From contig NZ_JOID01000028.1 of NCBI RefSeq assembly GCF_000719865.1, positions 1 to 64,000 on the forward strand: DNA of 64,000 nucleotides, written 5' to 3'. Shown piece by piece: positions 42,429 to 51,583 of this stretch. The notes below the pieces were generated by a model. It had not been told where the DNA came from and searched no databases. It was given only the letters and a program-made list of their open reading frames with translations. The number at the start of each line of letters is the position of its first letter. The stretch's first letter is position 1. This stretch comes from Streptomyces albus subsp. albus. GTDB lineage: Bacteria > Actinomycetota > Actinomycetes > Streptomycetales > Streptomycetaceae. A program made the position numbers and the translations under genes.

Positions 42429-44048
42429 TCACGGCGTCCGGCGGGCGGGTGGGGAAGCCGTACCGGAGCCCGGTCCGGCGGACGGAGGCGACGGCGACGA
42501 AGGCGAGGACGACGAAGGCGAGGACGACGGCGAGGCCCCCTCACCCGGAGTCTTCTCGTCCGGCAGCCTGCGGCTCACCTCGGCCGTCGACAGGCCGAGA
42601 CCACCGAGCGTGATCTCGTCCCACGCCTGCAGCTCCCGGCTCTCCCGGTCCAGGTAGAGCACGGAGGCCTGGACATCGGCGGGCTCGTCGCCCTCCACCG
42701 CGCGGAGCCCGTCGCCGCCGGTCGAACCCTGGACCATCAGCCGTGTCCCGCCGTCCAGCTCATGCGTCTTGCGGTTGTGGGTGTGCCCGGCCAGGACCAG
42801 CGGGACGGCCCCCGCCGTCTCGCGGGCCGCCATCGGGTTGTGCGCCACCGCGATGTCGACCGGGTGCCCCTGGGCCCGCTGCCGGTTCATCGCCGCCGCC
42901 AGCCTGCGGCCCGCCGCCCGCTCCGAGTCGTCGCCGACCGGCTGCACCGAGCGGTCCGGGGTGAACTGCGGGTCGCCGATGCCCGCGATCCGCAGACCGG
43001 AGACGCTGACGGACTTGCCGTCGTCGAGGACCCGGACGTTCTCGAGGTCCTTGAGGTACTCCTGCGTCGCCGCCGAGTCGTGATTGCCCCGCACCCAGAT
43101 GTAGGGGGCGCCCAGATCGCTGATCGGGTCGAGGAAGCCGTTCTCGGCCGTGGTGCCGTGGTCCATGGTGTCGCCCGAGTCGATGATCACGTCGATGTCG
43201 TACTGCTTGACCAGCGACTCGATGATGTGCCAGGCCGCCGGGTTGAGATGGATGTCCGAGACGTGCAGCACGCGCATGGTCGTCGGGTCCGGCTGGTACG
43301 TGGGCAGGTTCGCCGTGGCGTCGTAGAGCTGGGTGACGTTGGTGACGAGACGGGCCAGCTCCTGCTGGTAGATGTCGAAGTCGCTGACGATGCTGCGGGC
43401 GTTGCCCACCACGCTGGGCGCGCTGCTCAGCAGCCCGGAGAACTTCGGCTCCAGGACGGACTTCGGATTCCAGGTGGCGTACGCGGCGGCGCCCGACGCG
43501 ACCAGCAGCGCCAGCGCCAGACCGCCCGCCGCCAGCGCGCGCCGCGGGCGCCGGTAGACGGCCAGGCCGAGCAGCGTGGCACCGGACACCACGGCGACGA
43601 CCGACCGAACGCCCAGGTCGATGGTGCCGGCGGCCACGTCGTCGGCGATCTCCTCCTGCAGTCCGGCGATCCGCTCCGGGTGGTTGACCAGGGCCTGGGA
43701 GCGCTCGGGGTTCAGCTGGTCGACGTCCACGTCGAGGCGGAGGGGCGCGTGGTGGCTGTCGAGTTCGAGGGCGCCGAGCGGAGACACGTTGATCTTCGTG
43801 CCGCCCGAGACCGACGGGCGCAGCGCCATCTTGGTGTCCATGGGCCCCACCGGCGTCTGCACGCTGCCGACCACCAGCAGGCCCAGCCACGCGCCGATCA
43901 GTACGACGGACACCAGTCCGATGGCACGGGCGTACGGACGCGGTGTGTGGCCGAGCGGGCGCACCGCCGGCGCCTTCGAGGGGAGACCGCCGCTCCGGCC
44001 CGGGAGGGAGGGCAGACGGAAGCGGCGGCGGAGTGGTTCGCGTGCCAT
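42429..44048 (-). CDS. Membrane-anchored metallophosphoesterase
   Basis: The 539-aa protein has three hydrophobic segments (around residues 42-63, 146-165 and 171-192), then a calcineurin-like phosphoesterase domain with metal ligands in VSDIHLN, DSGDTMD, RGNHDS, AVAHNP and GHTHNRK, followed by a Ser/Pro-rich C-terminal tail of about 45 residues. It should hydrolyse a phosphoester at the membrane; the substrate is unknown. ATG 44048 starts a clear basic N-terminus (MAREPLRRRFR). It follows the tRNA-Glu promoter region. Confidence 0.9.
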   Translation of the reverse strand: MAREPLRRRFRLPSLPGRSGGLPSKAPAVRPLGHTPRPYARAIGLVSVVLIGAWLGLLVVGSVQTPVGPMDTKMALRPSVSGGTKINVSPLGALELDSHHAPLRLDVDVDQLNPERSQALVNHPERIAGLQEEIADDVAAGTIDLGVRSVVAVVSGATLLGLAVYRRPRRALAAGGLALALLVASGAAAYATWNPKSVLEPKFSGLLSSAPSVVGNARSIVSDFDIYQQELARLVTNVTQLYDATANLPTYQPDPTTMRVLHVSDIHLNPAAWHIIESLVKQYDIDVIIDSGDTMDHGTTAENGFLDPISDLGAPYIWVRGNHDSAATQEYLKDLENVRVLDDGKSVSVSGLRIAGIGDPQFTPDRSVQPVGDDSERAAGRRLAAAMNRQRAQGHPVDIAVAHNPMAARETAGAVPLVLAGHTHNRKTHELDGGTRLMVQGSTGGDGLRAVEGDEPADVQASVLYLDRESRELQAWDEITLGGLGLSTAEVSRRLPDEKTPGEGASPSSSPSSSSPSSPSPPSAGPGSGTASPPARRTP

Positions 44049-44193
44049 TGCTGCCGTATGCCCTTCCGCGGTGATCGCTATGCGAGGAAGTCAACCGGCG
44101 CGGACGCCGGTTCGTTCCCCCGCCCGCCGCTCCCGGCGGCGTCACCGGCCGCCGTTCCCGGCCGCGCGGCGGCGGGGGGAGCCGGGCGTGGCG

Positions 44194-44199
44194 CAGAAT
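44194..44199 (+). promoter_or_regulatory. -10 box of the leaderless zincin-fluC unit
   Basis: CAGAAT ends 6 nt before the GTG at 44206, so the mRNA is probably leaderless. Confidence 0.5.
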
Positions 44200-44205
44200 G
44201 GCGGC

Positions 44206-44556
44206 GTGCTGGAGATGACGCGTGAGGAGTTCGAGGAACTGGTCGCCGAGGCGCTGGACCGCATCCCGCCCGAGCTGACGCGGCTCATGGACAACGTGGC
44301 GGTGTTCGTCGAGGACGAGCCGCCCGCCGAGGACCCGGAACTCCTCGGCATCTATGAGGGGACTCCGCTGACGGAGCGGGGCGAGTGGTACGCGGGCGTG
44401 CTGCCGGACCGGATCACCATCTACCGGGGGCCGACGCTCCGGATGTGCGGGAGCCGGGAGGAGGTCGTCGAGGAGACCGAGGTGACGGTCGTCCACGAGA
44501 TCGCCCACCACTTCGGCATCGACGACGAGCGGCTGCACGCCCTGGGCTACGGATGA
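44206..44556 (+). CDS. Zincin-fold metallopeptidase family protein
   Basis: The 116-aa protein is a minimal metallopeptidase-like fold with the zinc motif [16 protein letters not shown] (HExxHH followed by D), preceded by [24 protein letters not shown]. This family is widespread in actinobacteria, with unknown substrates. Start GTG 44206 is set by the -10 box just before it. Its stop overlaps the ATG of the first FluC gene (ATGA), so it is coupled to fluoride export genes; the reason is unknown. Confidence 0.85.
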   Translation: MLEMTREEFEELVAEALDRIPPELTRLMDNVAVFVEDEPPAEDPELLGIYEGTPLTERGEWYAGVLPDRITIYRGPTLRMCGSREEVVEETEVTVVHEIAHHFGIDDERLHALGYG

Positions 44557-45314
44557 GCGGGAAGGGCGCGGAGCCGGACGGTCCGGCCGGCGCGCCGGGA
44601 GAGCGGGGCGGGCGGGGCCGGGCGGAGCCCCCGCCGTCGTCCGGGGAGCCGGCCGGCGCCGGAGGCGCGGCGGGCGCGCGTTCCGCCGGACCGGGATGCG
44701 ACACGGGTCCGGCGGCCGGCGCCGCCCCGGCGGGCGCCACGGCCGCGGGCCGGGCACCACAGGCGGTCGACCCCGACGTCGATCTGCACGTCCCCGGGCA
44801 GCGGTCCGAGGCCACCGGCCGCGCGCTGTGGGGAACCCTCGCCGTCGTCTCCGCGGGCGGCGCGCTCGGCGCCTGCGCCCGGTACGGGCTGACGCTCGCC
44901 TGGCCCGCGCCACCCGGCGCGGCTCCGTGGGCGGTCCTCGCGGTCAACGCGTCGGGCAGCGCGCTGATCGGAGTGCTGATGGTGCTGGTGAGCGAGCGGC
45001 CGGACACCTCCCCGCATCCGCTGCTGCGCCCCTTCCTCGGCACCGGTGTGCTCGGTGGCTTCACCACCTTCTCGACGTACGCGGCCGATGTGACGGGGCT
45101 CCTGACCCGTGGCGAGACCCCGGTGGCACTGGCCTACGCGGCGGGGACGCTCGCCGCCGCACTGGCCGGTGTGTGGGCGGCGGCCGTGCTGACCCGGCGA
45201 GCCGTGGGCCTGCGCGGCGGGAGGGCGGCAGCGGATACGGCGGGGGCCGGCGCGGGGACGGCGTCGGGGGCGGGGACGTCGGCCGGGGCGGGGACGGAGG
45301 CGCAGGCACGGTGA
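44553..45314 (+). CDS. crcB: FluC/CrcB fluoride channel, with a long N-terminal extension
   Basis: Fluoride channels are dual-topology dimers; in many Gram-positives two genes encode the halves. The channel part begins near residue 85 ([26 protein letters not shown]) and has the pore motifs [15 protein letters not shown] and [17 protein letters not shown]. The first 80 residues are a Gly/Ala/Pro-rich disordered extension, unusual for the family, and the C-terminus has a [15 protein letters not shown] tail. It overlaps the next fluC gene by 4 nt (GTGA). Confidence 0.9.
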   Translation: MSGKGAEPDGPAGAPGERGGRGRAEPPPSSGEPAGAGGAAGARSAGPGCDTGPAAGAAPAGATAAGRAPQAVDPDVDLHVPGQRSEATGRALWGTLAVVSAGGALGACARYGLTLAWPAPPGAAPWAVLAVNASGSALIGVLMVLVSERPDTSPHPLLRPFLGTGVLGGFTTFSTYAADVTGLLTRGETPVALAYAAGTLAAALAGVWAAAVLTRRAVGLRGGRAAADTAGAGAGTASGAGTSAGAGTEAQAR

Positions 45315-45688
45315 ACTGGCTGCTGGTCGCGCTGGGCGCCGCCGTGGGCGCCCCGCTCCGCTATCTCACCGATCGCGCGGTCCAGGCACGGCACGACTCG
45401 GTGTTCCCCTGGGGCACGGTCGCTGTCAATGTGGCGGGCAGCCTGCTGCTCGGGCTGCTCACCGGGGCCGTCGCCGCCGGAACGGCCACCGGCCCGTGGC
45501 GGCTGCTGCTGGCGACGGGGCTGTGCGGGGCGCTCACCACCTACTCCACGTTCTCGTACGAGACGCTGCGACTGGCCGAGCGGGGGCGCGGCGGGCTCGC
45601 GGCGGCCAATGTCTGCCTGTCGCTGGTGGGCGGGCTGGGGGCGTTCGCCCTGGGCGCGGGGCTGACCGGGGGGCTCGTTCAGGGCTGA
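45311..45688 (+). CDS. crcB: FluC/CrcB fluoride channel, second subunit
   Basis: The 125-aa, four-helix protein shows [16 protein letters not shown], the pore motif [14 protein letters not shown] and [18 protein letters not shown]. It is the expected size for a minimal FluC. It begins with GTG inside the stop of the first fluC gene, so the two are made together and probably form a heterodimer that exports F-. Confidence 0.93.
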   Translation: MNWLLVALGAAVGAPLRYLTDRAVQARHDSVFPWGTVAVNVAGSLLLGLLTGAVAAGTATGPWRLLLATGLCGALTTYSTFSYETLRLAERGRGGLAAANVCLSLVGGLGAFALGAGLTGGLVQG

Positions 45689-45835
45689 GCCCGGGTTACG
45701 GCGGTGCGCCCGGTGAGAGGGGTGCAGCCGGTGTGGGGGTACGCCCGGGGAGCCGGTGCGCCCGGGAAGCCGGTGTGTCGGGTGCGAGGCGTGCGCCCGG
45801 TGCGAGGGAGGCGGATCCGGCCGGCACCGGACCGC

Positions 45836-46846
45836 TCACGGCGCCGGAACGCCCGGCGAAGGCGGTGCGGGTGCCGGCTCCGGTGAGAGGCCCGTCGCCG
45901 AAGCCGCTCCCCCGGGCTCGGGCTTCGGCTCCTCGCCCGTCGGCGCCGGGCCGGGGCTCGACGGCTCCGGCTCCGGCTTCGGTTCCGGCTCGGGTTCCGG
46001 GGACGGCGGCTCCGGCGCCGGACGGGCCGGGGTCCCGTCCCCGTCCGGCTGCCGCGGCGCGCGCGGGGCGGGCTGGTCCCCCTCGCGGCCGCCACCCACG
46101 TCCGGGGCGGAGCCGGAGGCGGTTCCGGAGTCCGCGCCCGGGCGGCCGGGAGCCGCGTCGGCACCGGCGTCGGCGTCGTTACGGGAACGCGGGCGGCCGG
46201 ACCCCGGATCATCGTCCTCACCGCGGCCCCCGCCCCGCCCGCGGTCCGCCTTGCCATGCCGCTTCCGGGCCTCCGTCCCGCCCTCCGCGCCGTGCGGCTG
46301 CTCCACGCCCTCGCCGTCCGCGGAGCGGCGACCGCCGCTCCCCTCCCCGTCCTCCCGCCCGGCCGAACCGGCGGGCTTCGGCGGGTCCGTCCTGTCGCTC
46401 ACGCTCATGCACGCGGTCGCGGTGGCCAGAGCGAGGGCGACGGCGGCCAGGCGAAGGGCGGCGCGGAAGCCCGCGCGGCCCCGCGTACGGACCCCGGCCC
46501 CGGTCCCGTTTCCGGATCCAGCGCCAGCGCCGGTCCCAGCCACGGTCCTGCTTCCACTCCCAGCCGCGGCCCCGGTCCCAGCCGCGGCCCCGGTCCCAAT
46601 CCGTGGCCCGGGCGCGGCCCCGGCTCCCGCTCCGGCCGTCGGCCGGGGAAGGTCCGGGGCCGGCGCCTCGTCCAACGCCTTCTCCACGGCCGGGCCCCCG
46701 CCCCCGGCTCCGGTGCCCGCCGAGGGCCGGGCGGGCCGGTGGGGCGGCCTGCGCGCCCCACCGGCCGGGACCGCCACGGGCACGGCTTCGGCAGGCGGTC
46801 CGGCGGCCGGGGCGGGGGCGGGGACGCGGACGGGGAACGGGCGCAC
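45836..46846 (-). CDS. Proline/glycine-rich probable lipoprotein with a long N-terminal extension
   Basis: The 336-aa frame has a Pro/Ala/Gly-rich N-terminal 125 residues, then ALRLAAVALALATATACMSVSD, which looks like a lipoprotein signal with a lipobox Cys, then an Asp/Glu/Arg-rich and Pro-rich exported tail. GTG 46846 has GGAGG 9 nt upstream. The region is low-complexity on both strands, so a shorter true gene starting nearer the hydrophobic segment is possible; no conserved domain is recognised. It is convergent with fluC and divergent from the DEAD-box helicase gene. Confidence 0.5.
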   Translation of the reverse strand: MRPFPVRVPAPAPAAGPPAEAVPVAVPAGGARRPPHRPARPSAGTGAGGGGPAVEKALDEAPAPDLPRPTAGAGAGAAPGPRIGTGAAAGTGAAAGSGSRTVAGTGAGAGSGNGTGAGVRTRGRAGFRAALRLAAVALALATATACMSVSDRTDPPKPAGSAGREDGEGSGGRRSADGEGVEQPHGAEGGTEARKRHGKADRGRGGGRGEDDDPGSGRPRSRNDADAGADAAPGRPGADSGTASGSAPDVGGGREGDQPAPRAPRQPDGDGTPARPAPEPPSPEPEPEPKPEPEPSSPGPAPTGEEPKPEPGGAASATGLSPEPAPAPPSPGVPAP

Positions 46847-47299
46847 AGGCGGGCACCTCCGGAAGACGGGGCGGGCAGGCCGGTCTGCTCAACTCCGCCC
46901 GCACCGCCCAGGACACGGACAACGCGGGACAACCACGCCGTCGGGCCGGGGGGCCCGCGCACCGCCTTGTCCGGTACACCGGAGATCCGGTTGCCCCGCT
47001 CGTCCGGTACGCTGGGTGGAGCGCGGTTCAGACCGCGACGACGACCCCGCGACTGACCACCACACCCCCCCCGGGATCCCCCGCCGGAGCCGATTTGCGC
47101 TTCGGGGTCCCGGGTGCGTATGGTGACAGATCGTTTGATCCCATTTGCCCGGCGCTACCGTGTCTCCTCGAAGACCGAGGTGATGAACGCGCCGCGTGGC
47201 GCGTTCCTGTACCGAACCGTGGCTGACCGCATAGAGGCGGGCGTATGCATACACGGAGTTTGGGCGCGTGCCGAGACTCCGGAAGGTTTTGCATTTCGC
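46847..47299. other. Divergent region and long leader of the DEAD-box helicase
   Basis: No gene is supported. Sequence before 47300 stays open in the helicase frame back to 47114 but lacks conservation cues and good ribosome-binding sites. It is less GC-rich than the surrounding DNA near 47250-47300, consistent with a structured leader as in cold-shock helicases. Confidence 0.45.
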
Positions 47300-49543
47300 A
47301 TGTCCATTTCTGCCACTGACCGCGCCGTCATGCCCGAGGACGCGGAGATCACCGTTCTCGCCGGTACCGAGCTCGACGAGCCCACCGCCACCGCGGACGC
47401 CGTCACCGCCACCGCGGTCCCCGACGCCGCCACGGCCGATGAGACCCCGGAGACCCCCGGTGTCACCTTCGGCGACCTCGGTCTGGCCGAGGCGATCGTC
47501 CGCAAGCTCTCCCAGAACGGCGTCGTCACCCCGTTCCCGATCCAGGCCGCGACCATCCCGGACGCGCTGGCGGGCAAGGACATCCTCGGCCGCGGCCGCA
47601 CGGGCTCCGGCAAGACCCTCTCCTTCGGTCTGCCGCTGCTGACCCGTCTCGCCGAGGGCCGCACCGAGAAGAAGCGCCCCCGCGGCCTGATCCTCACCCC
47701 CACCCGCGAGCTGGCGATGCAGGTCGCCGACGCCCTCCAGCCCTACGGTGACGTCCTCGGCCTGAAGATGAAGGTCGTCTGCGGCGGCACCTCCATGGGC
47801 AACCAGATCTACGCCCTGGAGCGCGGCGTCGACATCCTCGTCGCCACCCCCGGCCGGCTCCGCGACCTCATCGACCGGGGCGCCGCGACGCTCGACAAGG
47901 TCGAGGTCGCTGTCCTCGACGAGGCCGACCAGATGGCCGACATGGGCTTCCTGCCCGAGGTCACCGAGATCCTCGACCTCGTGCCCGCCGGCGGACAGCG
48001 GCTGCTGTTCTCCGCGACGCTGGAGAACGAGATCGACACCCTCGTCAAGCGCTACCTGGTCGACCCGGTGACGCACGAGGTCGACGCGGCGCAGGGCGCG
48101 GTCACCACGATGAGCCACCACGTGCTCGTCGTGAAGCCGAAGGACAAGGCGCCGGTCACGGCCGCCATCGCCGCCCGCAAGGGCCGCACGATCATCTTCG
48201 TCCGGACCCAGATGGGCGCCGACCGTGTCGCCGAGCAGCTCCTCGACACCGGGGTGCGCGCGGACGCGCTGCACGGCGGTATGACGCAGGGCGCCCGGAC
48301 CCGGACGCTGGCCGACTTCAAGGACGGTCACGTCAACTGCCTCGTCGCCACGGACGTCGCGGCGCGCGGCATCCACGTCGACGACATCGACCTGGTCCTG
48401 AACGTGGACCCGGCCGGTGACCACAAGGACTACCTGCACCGCTCCGGCCGTACGGCCCGCGCGGGCCGCAGCGGCACCGTCGTCTCCCTCGCGCTGCCGC
48501 ACCAGCGCAAGCAGATCTTCCGGCTGATGGAGGACGCGGGCGTCGACGCCTCGCGCCACATCGTCGGCGGCGCCGGCGCGTTCGACGAGGACGTCGCCCG
48601 GATCACCGGCGCCCGTTCGCTGACCGAGGTGCAGGCCGAGTCGGCCGGCAACGCCGCGAAGCAGGCCGAGCGCGAGGTCCAGGACCTCACCCGGCAGCTT
48701 GAGCGGGCACAGCGCCGCGCGGCCGAACTCCGCTCGGAAGCCGACCGGTTGGTGGCGCGGGCCGCGCGCGAGCGGGGCGAGGACCCGGAGGCGGCCGTCG
48801 CGGCCGCGGCCGAGGCCACGGTCGCCGCCGCCGCGGCGGAAGCCGCCGAGGAGGAGTCGCGGGCCGCCGCGTCCGTACCGGCGCAGTCCGCGCCCGCGGG
48901 CGAGCGCCGTGACGACCGGGGCAACTTCGACCGCCGTGACCGTCGTGACGACCGCTCCGGTGGCTACGGCGACCGCGGCGGCTACGGCCGCGAGCGCCGT
49001 GAGGAGCGTTCCTCCGGTGGCTTCAACCGTGACCGCGGTGACCGTCGCGACGACCGCTCCGGCGGCTACAGCGGCGGCTACCGCCGCGACGACCGCCCGA
49101 GCGGTGGCTTCAACCGTGACCGCCGTGACGACCGTCCCAGCGGTGGCTACAGCCGTGACCGCCGTGACGACCGTCCCAGCGGTGGCTACAGCCGTGACCG
49201 TCGCGACGACCGTCCCAGTGGTGGCTACGGCGCCGGCCGCTCCGGCGGTGGCTACAGCCGTGACCGCCGTGACGACCGTCCGGTCGGCGGCTACGGTCGC
49301 GACCGTCGCGACGACCGCGGTGGCTTCGGCGGAGCCCGTCCGCACGAGCGCCGCGACGACCGCCCCGGGTTCAGCCACCGAGGCGGCGACCGCCCGCACA
49401 ACCGCGACCGCCGTGACGACCGTCCCTTCAGCCGTGACGACCGTCCGGCCCGCCGCGACGACCACCGCGGCAGCAGCAACACCACCGGCGGCCGTCCGTT
49501 CGACCGCCGTGCCGACAAGCCGCGCTGGAAGCGCAACGGCTGA
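47300..49543 (+). CDS. DEAD-box ATP-dependent RNA helicase
   Basis: The 747-aa RNA helicase has Q motif TPFPIQAATIP, motif I GRGRTGSGKT, Ia PTRELAMQ, Ib ATPGRLRD, motif II VLDEADQM, III SAT, IV FVRTQMGAD, V ATDVAARGIH and VI HRSGRTARAG. A long helical region (QAEREVQDLTRQLERAQRRAAEL) precedes an Arg/Asp/Gly-rich tail from about residue 535 with more than ten RRDDR and SGGY repeats, which should bind RNA. Its general type fits cold-shock or ribosome-assembly helicases. ATG 47300 begins the conserved MSISATDRAVMPED; longer starts exist. Confidence 0.9.
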   Translation: MSISATDRAVMPEDAEITVLAGTELDEPTATADAVTATAVPDAATADETPETPGVTFGDLGLAEAIVRKLSQNGVVTPFPIQAATIPDALAGKDILGRGRTGSGKTLSFGLPLLTRLAEGRTEKKRPRGLILTPTRELAMQVADALQPYGDVLGLKMKVVCGGTSMGNQIYALERGVDILVATPGRLRDLIDRGAATLDKVEVAVLDEADQMADMGFLPEVTEILDLVPAGGQRLLFSATLENEIDTLVKRYLVDPVTHEVDAAQGAVTTMSHHVLVVKPKDKAPVTAAIAARKGRTIIFVRTQMGADRVAEQLLDTGVRADALHGGMTQGARTRTLADFKDGHVNCLVATDVAARGIHVDDIDLVLNVDPAGDHKDYLHRSGRTARAGRSGTVVSLALPHQRKQIFRLMEDAGVDASRHIVGGAGAFDEDVARITGARSLTEVQAESAGNAAKQAEREVQDLTRQLERAQRRAAELRSEADRLVARAARERGEDPEAAVAAAAEATVAAAAAEAAEEESRAAASVPAQSAPAGERRDDRGNFDRRDRRDDRSGGYGDRGGYGRERREERSSGGFNRDRGDRRDDRSGGYSGGYRRDDRPSGGFNRDRRDDRPSGGYSRDRRDDRPSGGYSRDRRDDRPSGGYGAGRSGGGYSRDRRDDRPVGGYGRDRRDDRGGFGGARPHERRDDRPGFSHRGGDRPHNRDRRDDRPFSRDDRPARRDDHRGSSNTTGGRPFDRRADKPRWKRNG
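48900..49470 (+). repeat. Coding tandem repeats of the helicase tail
   Basis: Near-identical units coding for RDRRDDRPSGGYS recur about every 39-42 bp. They are recent or gene-converted, since several are identical at the DNA level (for example 49120-49220). Confidence 0.8.
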
Positions 49544-49567
49544 CGGCGTCTGACCGAACACCCGTGC

Positions 49568-49605
49568 CCCCGGGGCCCGTACGGCAGTGCGTACGGGCCC
49601 CGGGG
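49568..49605 (+). terminator. Terminator of the DEAD-box helicase gene
   Basis: A perfect 16-bp stem (49568-49583 with 49590-49605) and a 6-nt loop lies 25 bp past the stop. Confidence 0.85.
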
Positions 49606-49746
49606 CCGTTTCCGGGCCCGCGCCACCGTGTCCGGTTCGCGCCGAGGGCCGGGCGTCCGCCGTCACCGGAGCCGCCGGGGGCGAACAGGGGTATACCCGA
49701 TCGGCTCGCGGCCCGCGGAGGGCTATGCTCGGGGGAGCACGACCAC

Positions 49747-49819
49747 GGGCCGTTAGCTCAATTGGCAGAGCAGTGGACTTTTAATCCATTGGTTGTGGGT
49801 TCGAGTCCCACACGGCCTA
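49747..49819 (+). tRNA. tRNA-Lys(TTT)
   Basis: A 73-nt cloverleaf with acceptor GGGCCGT/ACGGCCT, anticodon loop CTTTTAA (TTT, Lys), T-loop GGTTCGAGTCC and discriminator A, followed by an encoded CCA (49820-49822). Confidence 0.96.
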
Positions 49820-49822
49820 CCA

Positions 49823-50288
49823 CGGAGGCCCGGACCGGCGTCAGCGCCCGGTCCGGGCCTCACGGCGTTCCGGGGCCGCGTGCCGTCACGGCCGCGGGCC
49901 GTGCCGTTGGCCGGGGTTCCGGTGGGCCGCCCGGTCCGCTGCCCTGCTGCCCGTCGGTCCCGGGCAAAGCGATGAGCCGTCCCGCCACGGGACAGCGGCA
50001 GTGCCGGGCGCCGACGGCAGCGCGGCGGCGCGTACCGAGGAGAAGACGCGCGGAGCCGGGAGAAGGGGGACCAATGGGCCCCCTCCCGGGCCGACCGGTC
50101 CCTGCCGTCCGCGGGCCGCTGCGGCGATGGTGGGTGGTGCGGGTCCTGCTGTGGGGGCGGGACACATTGGGGTAGCCGGACGTGCGGTCGGGCGGCCGGG
50201 CACGGATACGACCGTGCCGGTGCCGTGCGCACCGTACGTCCGGCAGGTTTCCGGACCGGCCCGTGGGGACGGGTACGCGTCACGGCTC
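49823..50288. other. Intergenic region without a supported gene
   Basis: Several frames are open here, but none has a start signal, codon bias or recognisable product. Nothing else distinctive was seen. Confidence 0.4.
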
Positions 50289-50328
50289 GACGACGGGGAC
50301 GGCGGGTGGGACCGCCGTCCCCGTCGTC
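50289..50328 (-). terminator. Terminator of the SDR gene
   Basis: A perfect 17-bp stem (50289-50305 with 50312-50328) lies 85 bp past the SDR stop, in the direction of that gene. Confidence 0.85.
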
Positions 50329-50412
50329 ATGCCGTGTGCGTCGCGGTCATCTCCACCGCCGTACAGGCTGAGTCCCGCACGACCGGCACCTCCGCTGTCT
50401 TCCGTGCCGCGC

Positions 50413-51321
50413 TCAGTGCGCCGTCCAGCCGCCGTCCACCGGGAGAACCGCGCCGGTCAGATAGGAGGCGTCCGGGCCGGCCAGCAGCAGTGCGGCGCCG
50501 ACCAGTTCGGAAGGGTCCGCCCAGCGGCCGGCGGGCACTTGGTGGCCGAGGAAATCGCGCACCCGGGGATCGTTCTCCGCGTCTTCGTTCATCGGAGTGC
50601 GGAACGGCCCGGGCGCCAGCGCGTTGACGCCGATTCCGGTACCGGCGAGCTCCACGGCGAGGCTCCGGGTGAACTGCACCACCGCCCCTTTGCTCGCCGC
50701 GTAGCCGCTGCGGTCCGCGGCCCCGACCAGGCCCAGCGCGCTGGCGAGGGTGACGATCCGGCCGTACCCGGCGGCGCGCATGACCGGTACGGCCGCGCGG
50801 CAGGCCAGGAACGTACCCACCACATTGACCTCCAGGCACTGCCGGAACGCGGCCACGTCGAGGTCGGTGAGGGCGCCGCGGGCCTGCACGCCCGCGCTGG
50901 TCACCAGGATGTCGAGGCGGCCGTGGCGCGCGGTGGTCCCCTCGACCAGCCGCTGGACGGACTCCTCGTCCCGGACGTCGCACGCGAGGCCCACGGCCGG
51001 CCGGCCGCAGTCCTCGGTGATCTCCTCCGCGGCCGACCGGCAGGCGCCGGGGCTCCGGCTCGCGACGACGAGCGAGCAGCCCGCCCGGGCCAGGCCCCGG
51101 GCGATCGCCAGCCCCAGTCCGGCTGTCCCTCCGGTGACCAGTGCGACCTGTCCGGACAGGTCCCGGCCCCGGCCTCCTCCTCCCTGGGCACCGGGGAGGG
51201 GACGGCTCTCCGGTTTCGTCGTGCCCGCAGGTGTTGCCCCCGCTGTTGCCCCGGTCGTCGTCCCGTGCGTCGTGCCTGTCGTCGTTCCGGGCGGCGTGCC
51301 CGGTGCTGCCGCTGCCGTCAT
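50413..51321 (-). CDS. SDR family oxidoreductase
   Basis: The 302-aa short-chain dehydrogenase/reductase has the NAD(P) motif [12 protein letters not shown], the SAGVQ motif in place of NAG, the catalytic Ser/Tyr/Lys set in [19 protein letters not shown] and the C-terminal PVDGGWTAH. It is near gluconate 5-dehydrogenase or acyl reductase types, but the substrate is not clear. The first about 45 residues are a Thr/Gly/Pro-rich low-complexity leader ([17 protein letters not shown]) absent in most SDRs. ATG 51321 follows GGGAGGGGG. Confidence 0.85.
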   Translation of the reverse strand: MTAAAAPGTPPGTTTGTTHGTTTGATAGATPAGTTKPESRPLPGAQGGGGRGRDLSGQVALVTGGTAGLGLAIARGLARAGCSLVVASRSPGACRSAAEEITEDCGRPAVGLACDVRDEESVQRLVEGTTARHGRLDILVTSAGVQARGALTDLDVAAFRQCLEVNVVGTFLACRAAVPVMRAAGYGRIVTLASALGLVGAADRSGYAASKGAVVQFTRSLAVELAGTGIGVNALAPGPFRTPMNEDAENDPRVRDFLGHQVPAGRWADPSELVGAALLLAGPDASYLTGAVLPVDGGWTAH

Positions 51322-51496
51322 GGATGGGCCCCCTCCCCTCGTCCGTGCGCCGGGAGAGGCTTCCCACCGTCCCGGCCGCCTCTTCGGTGCCGTGGCTCCG
51401 GCGGTCCGGCCCGGCTGCCGTCGTCCCGGTCTCGCGATCGTCACCCCGGCGGAAAGCCCCGCCCGCCGGGCGCCGGGCCGTTCGCCCGCTTCCGGG

Positions 51497-51527
51497 TTGA
51501 CCTTTACGCTACGTCAAGTTCTACGGT
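51497..51527 (+). promoter_or_regulatory. MerR-type promoter with a 19-bp spacer
   Basis: TTGACC (51497-51502) and TACGGT (51522-51527) are 19 bp apart, the over-long spacing that MerR activators correct. The spacer carries an inverted repeat TTGAC-11-GTCAA (51497-51517). The MerR gene starts 57 bp further on, so autoregulation is very likely. Confidence 0.7.
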
Positions 51528-51583
51528 CGTGAGCACTGGGCGAGAGACGCCCGGGGACGTGGAAACAGCAAGGGGGAGCCGCG

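Noticed and set aside
45756..47126. A 456-codon plus-strand frame opposite the probable lipoprotein
   Set aside because: The minus strand has a ribosome-binding site and a hydrophobic signal segment; the plus-strand product is only Pro/Arg/Ser repeats.
47114..47299. A longer DEAD-box helicase starting at 47114 or 47183
   Set aside because: The upstream residues are not typical of the family and the start sites have poor ribosome-binding sites; kept as a possibility only.
49564..50283. Long open frames around tRNA-Lys and beyond it
   Set aside because: They run through the tRNA and through both arms of terminators, with Arg/Pro/Gly-rich products typical of GC-rich shadow frames.
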